This document shows, in pieces, positions 12,188 to 20,856 of a stretch of DNA of 64,000 bases. Numbering within the stretch: position 1 is the first letter of the stretch; every line of letters begins with the position of its first letter. The position numbers and the translations under genes are program-made. A model generated the notes under the pieces. That model ran no database searches. It was not told where the DNA came from and saw only the letters and a list, made by a program, of their open reading frames with translations. The stretch covers positions 310,123 to 374,122 of the forward strand of contig JAJEKV010000027.1 of assembly GCA_021234155.1 (NCBI GenBank), in the 5' to 3' direction. The DNA comes from Isoetes taiwanensis. Lineage: Eukaryota; Streptophyta; Lycopodiopsida; Isoetales; Isoetaceae.

Positions 12188-13263
12188 CTAGGGGCAAGCT
12201 TCTTGCAGCTCCCAATCCAGCGGCTTGGCTTGCTTCACCTTGATCTTCAACCAAACCGTATCGCCCACCTTAAACTCCCTTACGGTCACGTGCACATCGG
12301 CTACACTCTTCTGCCGACTTCTTGCTGCCAATAAATAACCCCTTACTTCCTCTACTAGGCTGCTGCTTGTCCCCCCTAACATCTGGGGACACTTCTACCT
12401 TGGACCGCGAGGATTGTGCCGGTGTCGGGGGTTAAGCTTGGTACCGTAATTCACCATAAAGGAGACATCGAGATGACTCACAGCTTGCTTTTGTTGTGGC
12501 CGAATTCCACCAAGTGAATGTACTCATCCCACTTGGGTGCTTGTTCCACACATAGCTCGAAGCATGTCTTCAATGATCCGGTTCGTCCTTTCCGTCGGCC
12601 ATCTGTTTGGGGATGATATGCGTGCTCATGGAGAGCTTAGATGCGAATGGTGCTAAAGAGATCCTGCAAAAGGCACTCATAAACTTAGAATCTCTATCCG
12701 ATATTATCTCGAGGCATGCCATGGAGCACGAAAATCTCCCTTACAAATAACTTGGCGGTTATCTAATGCGGTGTCGGTAGTCTTGCAAGGCACAAAATGT
12801 GCCATCTTAGATAACTTCTCTCGACAACCATCAATGCATCCTTGCCTCGAAGAGTTCTTGGGAGACTGTGATGAAATCCATGCTTATGACCTCCCACTTT
12901 GCATTTGGCACTCCTAATGGCTCTAAAGCACACGGAATCGAAGTTGCTCCGGCTTTTTAGTCTGGCGACATAGGCGGCAATCCGAATATATGCAGCTATC
13001 GCCTCTTCATTCTGGCGGTAGTAGCTACTTGAATCTTGAAATAGGTCTTCATGAAGCCCGCATGCCACGCTATTGAGGCTTATATGTGTGTCGTGAAGGA
13101 TTAACTTCCTTACCCACGAAGATTCGGGTACACACAACTTATGCTTATGATACAACGGGTTGCCTTCCTTCTTATAATGTTTAAAGGCTTCCCGCTCCTT
13201 ATACGTTACGGCTTCCTTAGAAAGACTTTCCCATACCTCCTTGAAGTCCACATCTGGCGGCAA
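12188..13263 (-). pseudogene. integrase region (zinc-binding, catalytic core, C-terminal part)
   Basis: Integrase inserts the cDNA into host DNA. In sense order I see: VTYKEREAFKHYKKEGNPLY and KLILHDTHIS (the H-x2-H of the zinc-binding domain, with the C-x2-C as DCRLCRQTK in another frame near 12960); SMDFITVSQ followed in another frame by RGKDALMVV (first catalytic Asp region); and AYHPQTDG near 12605-12630, the conserved block holding the catalytic-core end. The C-terminal module is REFKVGDTVWLKIKV (12188-12382). At least four frame changes and a stop break it. The identification is firm and function is unlikely in this copy. Confidence 0.88.
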
Positions 13264-13328
13264 GGACTCCTCAATCTTCTTGCCAAACTCACTTTCGAAA
13301 AGAGTGGAAATCGCGTTACAATGTGTCC

Positions 13329-13643
13329 TTATGCGAAATGGTCTCCTAGAGAGGCATCTGCAACAACATTAAGCTTACCGGGCTTATATACAATATCAAA
13401 ATCGTACTCCTCAAGGAATTCCATCCACCTCCTTTGCCTTAAGTTGAGGTGGGTGGGTGAAAAAAGATCTTGAAGGCTCACGGTGATCGGTATCCAAGCT
13501 GAAACTTCCTTCCGGCCGGATAATGCCTCCATATCCTCAATGCCCTTACAATGGCTAGCAGCTCGATCGTGGGTTGGGTAGCGTTGCTTTCGGCGTCGTT
13601 CATCTTCTTCGGTCGTGGCGACTACCCTTCCTTCTTGCATCAA
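13329..13643 (-). pseudogene. RNase H domain of the chromovirus polyprotein
   Basis: The C-terminal half is clear: LNLRQRRWMEFLEEYDFDIV then YKPGKLNVVADA, the typical end of the Ty3/gypsy RNase H domain. Upstream, YPTHD and, in a neighbouring frame, DTDH (near 13490) match conserved positions (YPTHDLEL, TDHKSL). The frame changes once or twice between these blocks. It acts with RT to remove the RNA template. Confidence 0.88.
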
Positions 13644-14770
13644 GGCGCCCCTGTTGCTATCTTGCTTGCATCTGTTGCTACCAACTTGTCTTTACTTTCG
13701 GATCGGGGAGAACAAGCAGTCTGCTGTTGTTAAAGGCCTCCTTAAGCTTCTCGAAGAAGAAACTTGGACTTTCTCTAACCAATGGCTAGTCAATCCTTAA
13801 TCTTCTTGGCCTTAGTGAGGTCCGACAAAGGGGGGCGCCCACTTAGCAAAGTCCTTCCACGAACTTTACGTAATATCCGCCAACCCGAGAAAGCTTCTTA
13901 CTTACGCTACATTCCTTGGAGCTGGCCAATCAACTATTGCTTCAATCTTAGATGGATGCGTGGAGATTCCCTCGGATGTTACTCGTGCCCCAAATACTCC
14001 ACTTTCGGCTGTTGCTTGAAGTGGCACTTAGAGAGCTTCCCATACAACCGATGGCGTCTCAACTTCTCCAACACTTTCACGAGATCTTTGACAATGCTCT
14101 TCAAAGGGACTTCTTTGTAGACTAGAATGTGGTCGAAGAAGACAATGACAAACTCATCCAAGAAGTCTCACGAAGATGTGGTTCATAAAGAAGCATAAGC
14201 GTTCTTTGGAGCATTCGATAGTCAAAAGGGCATTCTTGTGAACTCAAAGTGACCATCAGCGTTAAAGCGGTCTTATGGATATCCTCTTCTTTAATTCTTA
14301 TCGATGGTATCCTGATCTCAAATCAATCTTAGAGAATACCTTTGCTCCTTGTAGCTGATCCATTAGGTCATCGCCCTTGGCAATGCATACTTATTCTTTA
14401 TCGTGCGCTTATTAAAAGGCTGGCGATAGTCTATCACATTCTTAAGCTCCCGTCTTTCTTCTTTCACAAAGAGTATAGGTGCTCCAAAGGAGACACACTT
14501 GCCCTTATGAATCAAGCTCTAGCAATTCCTGAAGGCTGTTTCTTGAGCTCGATCAATTACGGGATGCTCATTCTATATGGCCCTTCTTGGTAGGCTTAGC
14601 ATCCGGAGCCAATGTGATCTCACATTCCACACCCTATAAGGTGGCGGTGCCGGTTTCATCCGGGAAATACATCCTTGAACTCTGAAATAAGCCTTGCTAT
14701 CTGCACTTTTGGCGGTGATTTCCCTTTGTGTCACTTCCCTCACCTTGCACGGCTCAAGCGATTCCATCCA
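13644..14770 (-). pseudogene. reverse transcriptase domain with altered active site
   Basis: At 13979-14161 the minus strand reads DEFVIVFFDHILVY, then DLVKVLEKLRRHRLYGKLSK and CHFKQQPKVEYLGHE. These are the conserved Ty3/gypsy blocks around the YxDD-type box. The second catalytic aspartate is replaced by histidine (FFDH for FFDD). The N-terminal boundary is marked near 14580-14700 by ISEFKDVFP and, in another frame, EITLAPDAKP. Many frame changes lie between. The Asp-to-His change should abolish polymerase activity if it is not a sequence error. Confidence 0.88.
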
Positions 14771-15300
14771 CGAGGATGTAGTCCACCTTATTCCTTCCTA
14801 TACTTTTCCTTAGCCATTTGCTTCAAAAGAAATACCTTTGCATGGGAGAATCTAGCTTCTTACCTTTGACTATCAACTTCTTTGCCGTCACGTGGTGCCG
14901 TCATGGTGACTTCATTCGGTCACAATCAATTCTTTGCTTTAGGCGGCTTCAAAATTCCATTCCCACAATAAGATCATACCTTCCGATATCCATGACTTCA
15001 GCTCCCATCGGCCACTTAGCCCCACTAAGGTCTATATCAAAGGCGATCCTCCTCCCCTTAGTGTCTTGGGATGGCTTCGTTTTGCCATAACTCTTGGCCT
15101 TGGCTTAGACTTCAATACCTTGTTCTTCATTAAAGGCAGCCAATCTAGGAGATGCAAAATTGTGAGAGCTACACTGTATCTATGAGGGACTACATATGGC
15201 TTACTATCTATGATCCCATCGGCCCGCGATGACCGTCGGTGATTCTCTATCACACGACTCAATGTTAGCACATATGTGGCACTCACCATCTATGAAGTCA
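14771..15300 (-). pseudogene. retropepsin-like protease region
   Basis: Near 15120-15190 the minus strand contains SSHNFASPRLAAFNEEQGIE, which matches the DSG(A/S)-(S/T)HNF active-site flap of plant gypsy proteases, here with the preceding DSG obscured by a frame break. It sits between gag and RT as expected. The remaining sequence is too broken to place domain ends exactly. Confidence 0.65.
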
Positions 15301-15329
15301 CGGGCCTCCTGGCGATCGGCGTCTTCATG

Positions 15330-16512
15330 CGCTTACGTTGGGGAATCCCAATCCATAAGCTCTGCCAAGGCCCATTGCATGGCGAATGGACAATCATGTG
15401 TTGATTGCCACGGCTGGAAGCACTGAAGCATAACTTTTCTCAATGCATTCTGTCTCTTCTCCTTGGGCAGGGTGTCTAGGAGGCGGCTTGAAACTTGCCC
15501 CTGATGCGATTACGTGGCTTCACGGTCCCCAAAAGCTTTGTTCGACCCTTGCCTTCTTTGCTGACTCCACGATGGTGTAGGCTGGCGATTGCTTACCACG
15601 ATATTGTCCTTGATCGCCACGAACTCTTACCCACGAAGGTTGGCTGCTTCTCTGCTGGAGTTCTTTGGTGCCTCTTCAAACTTATAGCTTTATCTTGGCC
15701 TCTGCAAAGTGACCTTGGGTTGATTGCTCTAACAAACCTCTTGATATTCTTTTCAACCCTTCAATATAGGTGTCCCTTTGCTTGCCTTTCGATACTCGGG
15801 GACATGAAGTCTAAGTCTCATGAATTCTTGGTATACTTAGCCAGCGATAAGGTACCCTGATTCAACTTTGTAAAAGCTGGCGAATCGTCTACTAGTATGA
15901 GACCTTGGCACATAGTGCTTGCGGAAAGCCTTCTTTGAAGGTCTTAAACCTGCGGTTGTTCCTCTTCGACTTGTTGGATTTAGCATATCCCTTCCACGGG
16001 ATCCTTGCGGGTCCAATAAGGTTAGGCTGTAGCAACTTTCCCTATGTCCTTGTCCTTCATACAGGTATGAGTTGCCAAATTCTTCCATTTCATCAAGCCA
16101 TGCTTCAGCTTCCATGCACGATCTGTCTTTCCACGAGAACGGCCCGGCTTCCTTGTCTTCCACACATTGCTCATAGCACTATCCACCTTTTTTTTCGATA
16201 GTCATCGCCTTTCTTGCTCTTTTCCTTGCTTTAGGTGTTCGGCTCATTTGTCGAACTAGAGCTGTCCTCCTTTGGAAGAGCTATGCGATGGTACGGAGCT
16301 AGATGATGATGGACTCTGGTTTCTCCTCTTCCTTCTCCTATCCACGGCGTTCCCCACAGTTTGCCCTCCCTTCTGGCGGGGACTTCCTCACCATCCGGAC
16401 AACAAGGTGGAGGTGGAGGACCATCTTCCTGTGCATTCATGAGAGGTGTTGCCCAGTTGATGAGGTGTTGCATCTGGTTCCTCATCTGCACCAACCTTGC
16501 GTTGGCCCTCAC
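15330..16512 (-). pseudogene. gag region with degenerate zinc knuckle
   Basis: In sense order: NARLVQMRNQMQHLINWATP followed by a proline run (16231-16512); AEAWLDEMEE and KKAFRKHYVPRS (15837-16163, typical of the retrotransposon gag fold); DDSPAFTKLNQGTLSLAEYT-like sequence near 15800-15880 in another frame; and a CCHC-like knuckle reading CFQPWQSTHDC at 15390-15422, in which the second cysteine is not in frame. Gag packages element RNA. Frame changes are frequent. Confidence 0.75.
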
Positions 16513-16789
16513 GGTGACATATCACTGCTCAAAGTCTTCTGTTCTCTGCCGAACAAGTTCCTTGGTACCCCATTCGTGGTGGTCTTGATCTTGAGATCAC
16601 GCACTTGAGTTCCCTTCTTTGCAAGGTTCGATCATCAATACATTTTATTTGGGTTAGATGTTGATCAATTTTTCTTTGCAATTGAATTATTTTTTAATTA
16701 TAAGAATCATACAAACTTACATTTGCAAAACATTTAATAGCCATTAATACATAAGGATTACATGATAAAGTAGATATATCTTAGCACAA

Positions 16790-17804
16790 TGGGTACAAAA
16801 ACATTTAGCACAAAACTTAAAAAAATTTCACAACTATTCGATGGCCTCAGAAAGCTTGAAGAAGTTCTTGACATCCACGAATCGGAGGCCTTTGCGGGGG
16901 TTGCGCAAGATGTTCCTCGTCGATCTTCCTTCAAGTGCTTTCGGGCCATCTCGGTTCGGGAAGTTCAGTCTTTATTCTTTGCTACCAGAGAGAGTGTTGC
17001 ATCCCTAAGGTGCCCTCTTGCAAAGTCGAGGCAATGGGCCTTGGCCCCCTGTTGAAAAAATGAATGATGTGATCTTCATGGTATATCTTGAGTCTTTGCC
17101 CGGCCCGAAAAAAGCGCTATGAGAAGTGCCGCAGTTCTTCCCCTTGGGCTGAACTCCTTGTGGAAGACTATCATTTGCCCTTGGCTGAGGGCTGGAAGAT
17201 AATAGCGAAGTGCCACTGCCCTTCCCTCGCCTCGCGATCCGGTGCCCTTCCTCACGGTACGCCCGGCGGTAGGCATCCACGCCATAAGGTCTTCATGATC
17301 CCTCCACATCTTTGGTTCGCGTTGTCCAAGTTAATCTTCTTTGGACCCTTCCCTCATGCTCTGGCTCGGCTGGTGGCTTGAGCTTGGGCCCTTCCACGGT
17401 TTGTAGAGTGTGCTCTGTATCTGGCTGGAACTCCTCCTCACGAGATGATAGGCTCCTGGCGTCGATAGATCTCCCTTATCTGGCGATGAGGCTGCTATAT
17501 CGACATTGTCTCCCCGGCATAAGAGTGTCTCTCCGCCCGACTCCTTGGAATCTCTTGGTATGAGTAGTCGATGATGTGCATTGCTCTTCAGGTGTGCTAT
17601 CATGCCCAAGAGCTCGTCGATTCGAAGACCACGTTCGACAATGGGACAAGTTGAGGATGTCATTGGCAAAATGTACTCCTCCCGTCGATGACTATCGGCG
17701 ACAAAGGCTGTGATGCCGGGCGGTGGATCGATTAGGCTGTTCTCCGCGTCGTCGTCATGCCTCGGCGCATATCTCCGCATTCTTGTTGCCTCCTGCTCTC
17801 CCAT
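16790..17804 (-). pseudogene. unidentified ORF between the H3-like ORF and gag
   Basis: The minus-strand ORF 17331-17804 begins MGEQEATRMRRYAPRHDDDA and is followed by open blocks in other frames (VDAYRRAYREEGHRIARR; LSQGQMIVFHKEFSPRGRTA; KGLRFVDVKNFFKLSEAIE) to about 16790. It has arginine-rich and acidic patches and no motif I recognise. Its position, outside the usual gag-pol set, suggests either an N-terminal extension of gag or a second accessory ORF of this element. It is damaged by frame changes. Confidence 0.45.
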
Positions 17805-19122
17805 TACGGGTTACGCTCCCCTAGCTGCTTTCGTAGTCTTCATGGATCTGAAAGAGATGGTGCCCCCCGGCGTCGTGCCATGGTATTAAGTGGCGGAGGA
17901 TTCTATATTCGAGGATTTGATCACGGGCTCTCACAATTATCGAGTGGCTAAGTCTAAGGGCTGAGCAGAGGGTTCCCCTACTTTGTTGATTGACTTATAG
18001 TGCATGAAGAGGGCAAAGGGCATGCAGTGAAAGGTACCTATGCCTATTATGCTGCTGCAGGTCATGTAATCGGGCATGGTCCTAGTCCTATCCCATAGGC
18101 TGCTTCTTGCCTCTGGATCACCCCGACTCTCGACCTAAGGCTTGGGTAAGTGTCTCAAGGGAAACCCAATTCCCTCCCCTAGGAGGCGATCCTAACTTCC
18201 CAAAGGCGGGACCTGCTGGTCATCTTGGCACATAATATGCGTGTAGTAGGGTGTTCTAGTCAAAGTTGCGTGAAGATCAAACAAGTGATCAAACCTGAGA
18301 GAAGGCTTGATCTCTTGGGAAGCACATGGATATGGCTGGCGACATTGTACCATCTCTCAAAGTTCTTTGGCGCCATTGAAGCGAGGAAAGGGTGTAGAAA
18401 ATGGCTTGCAAAGATCAGTGCAGGGTCAGAAAATCGCCTAAGGGGCTGGGAGCAGTTCTGTAGGAAGAAAAATGGCAAATGAGACCTATTTTATAGACTA
18501 TGGGTGACCTCGGGGTTCGTGCAAAAAGGTGCCTACCTAAGACGGTCTTGGTTCTATGGCTCTGGGTGTCCAAATGAGCTACCATGAAGTGCAAACTTAA
18601 GCAAAACAAAGCAAGAAACACTACATGGCAATTTGTTTGATCAAATTTGGCTGATTTGGGTCAAAGATGACCCGACCCGGGTGAGTTAGCGGATGGCCTC
18701 AGCGTCGTGAACCTTGCAGCGTTTAAGTGATCTCACCGGTTGGCCTGTTTTGGGCCAATTTTTGGTCATTTTTGGGAATTTGGAGATGCTATCATGGCTA
18801 ATTGGGCCAATTCTAACCTAACTAGCAACTTATTTTGGGCAAAACTGACATCTAAAAGCAAGTTTTTGGGGGTAGGCGGGTGAGTCCGCGCGGATCGCGC
18901 CAGCGTCGATGGCCTGAGAGGCCATTGGCGGGTCTCACCCACCCAGCCCAATTTTGCATTTTTGATGATTTTTTTTGCAAAAATTTTGTTGTAGTCATGA
19001 TTTCTAAGGTGTTTCTAGGCATGCTATGAAGAACTCTACCACAATTGGGTTCTAATTCCTACATTTCAAGCATACAACATTTTTCTGAGGGAAAAGAACT
19101 TTTATATTAATGAGGAACATAA
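17805..19122. other. internal region of the chromovirus without clear coding sequence
   Basis: No recognisable protein. On the minus strand a good acceptor-like site, TTTCTTCCTACAG (AG at about 18458-18459), could join a spliced RNA to the downstream ORFs. That is inference only. The sequence is otherwise mixed and non-repetitive. Confidence 0.4.
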
Positions 19123-20276
19123 TTACATGAAAATTTTAGTTCTTCTACAAAATTTACAAAATTTGAGGCCTAGGGCCTCTCCTGCCAGATCCTCAGGTGC
19201 TAAGTGGATATCCTTAGGCATAAGGGTTACCGCTTGGCATGGATAGCCTTGAAGGTTTCCCTCCTCGAAGAGCTGCACCAGCTCGCCTCGGAGGCCTCTT
19301 GCGAGCCGGGTCATTAGAGGGGTTACCACGTAGTCTGTCGGAACTGGCGCAAAACCTCCCTAAGGAGGCGGCTTCGAAGGGCCTTCCTTATAAGGAGATT
19401 AGTGCACATCACGGAAGTGCGAATCTCCCCTAAACTTCCCCACGTATGTCTTTGTTTGGCCCGTGGTGAACCCTCTCGGGTTTTTCTGGCCTTGGTGGGG
19501 GTGGCTTGGGCTGGTTCTTCTTGGGCCTGCCCCCCACTACGACGCGCTGGACCTCCTGCTGGCAATACCACTCATTGTACCTCGTCCAGCGACGGAGGTA
19601 CTCCTTGTACGCCACCATCTTTCTCTTGAACTCCGGGTCTGCTTTGGCCTTGAATGCCCGCTCCCCTACCTTCGTTTCTTCACCACCTTAGGTGGTTCCG
19701 GCCCACTGGGGGTAGGGTGGCCTGTGTCCGGGGCCTGCTGCCCCTCCTCCTCCTCCTCTTCGTCGCCCTCCACTTGTGGCTCCTCCTCCGGCCGGGGCTC
19801 TTCAATAACGACGGTCCGGCGAGGGCCGTCGTTCCTCCTCTTGGTCCGCCTCTCCTCCTCTCTCAGCTCCCTTCCCTCTCAGCTTCTTTCTGGCCCCCTC
19901 TCCTCACGGCCACTCATGACTTTTCCTTCCCCTTCTTCTTGGGCGAAGGGCCCGCTTCCTCCCCTGGTGGTCTTGCTCTGCCAGCTGCTCTTCCTCCTGC
20001 TCCTCCCACCCGGTTAATGCGTGGCTCCAGAGTGGCCCGGGACTCATCCGGTCTTTTGTGTCCCCTGCCCGGCCGAAGGGCTGCTGTTGGGACTCTCCTC
20101 GGCGTCATGGTATGAGGCTTATTTTCTTCTTCTGCTGGCTGGCTGGTGGGAGGCTCCTCTTCTCCTTTCTTGGGTGGGAGGTGCTCGGTGCTTTCTTCAC
20201 ATGTCGCCTGGCACTGCGCCATGGAGAGGGTAGGCCTAGGGCCGATCTTCCTATAAGTTTGTTTGGTGCGGGCCAT
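19123..20276 (-). CDS. histone H3-like protein encoded by the LTR retrotransposon
   Basis: The ATG at 20276 opens MARTKQTYRKIG. This equals the histone H3 tail at residues 1-6, 8 and 9 (ARTKQTxRK), with Tyr at 7 and Ile at 10. A long charged, low-complexity linker follows (KKGEEEPP, a GDEEEEEEGQQ run, basic TKRR and VKKRR patches). At the C-terminus, EIRTSVMCTNLLIRK and SRLLREVLRQFR match H3 alpha-N/alpha-1 (EIR..., TELLIRK, RLVREIAQDFK). Then LVQLFEEGNL and VTLMPKDIHLA match the end of alpha-2, loop 2 and alpha-3 (LVGLFEDTNL, VTIMPKDIQLA). By eye I count 16 of 32 and 16 of 28 identities to canonical H3 in these blocks. About 380 codons against 136 in normal H3. As written there are several frame changes or stops (near 19915, 19878, 19666, 19434 and 19335). 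It lies 568 bp inside the 5' LTR, on the element's strand, before gag. The H3 identification is firm; activity is unknown. Confidence 0.9.
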
Positions 20277-20843
20277 ATCTTATGGTTCGGGAAATGGGTG
20301 ATGAAGGGGCTGAGCAAGAAGAGAGGTTGGGAGGTGAAGGGTTGGAGAGAAAATGAGGTGTCGAGATATTTAAAAGGAGGGTCCACAGGAATATTCTCCT
20401 ACCATAATTACCCCTATTTATTAGCCCCCCTTATTAATTACACCCTATTTATTAATTATTTAACTATTATTAATATGTATATTAACCTATATTAATTGAT
20501 ATTATCTTTAAATTTTCGAATTTTCCTAATGGTTCGAAGCGCAATTTATGAATTTGCACCATTTTTTCACACAGGCCTCCAGATTGGCATGATTCTTGAC
20601 CCATTTTAGGTGAAATTTGATGCAGATGCATAATTTTCACTCCAAATTTACTAGAAGGTTCATTGACTCCCTCAAATCTTAGTCTAACACTTAGCCTAAG
20701 TCCTGACCCACTACCTAGGAGAAAAAATTTTCCCCCTTTTTCGCGGTTCGATGGTGGAAATGTTTATTTCACACCCCTATAGGCCTGTTAGACTACTTCA
20801 TGGTTATGGTCGTTGCTAGTTCTTGGTCAACCAAGAACATAAA
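20277..20843 (-). other. leader between primer-binding site and H3-like ORF
   Basis: Untranslated leader of the element's RNA, AT-rich around 20390-20530. It contains CAGGCCTCCAGATT at 20572-20585, an exact match to the inverted right end of the hAT MITE at 3735-3947; no partner end is visible nearby. Confidence 0.6.
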
Positions 20844-20855
20844 GCTCTGATACCA
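20844..20855 (-). other. primer-binding site (tRNA-iMet type)
   Basis: On the minus strand TGGTATCAGAGC follows the 5' LTR after one spacer base (20856). This is the classic plant LTR-retrotransposon primer site complementary to the 3' end of initiator methionine tRNA, and it confirms the element's orientation. Confidence 0.95.
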
Positions 20856-20856
20856 T

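Noticed and set aside
19463-20115. Long plus-strand open frames rich in Ser, Pro and Leu
   Set aside because: They are antisense shadows of the H3-like ORF; the poly-Ser/Leu runs are complements of Glu/Lys codons.
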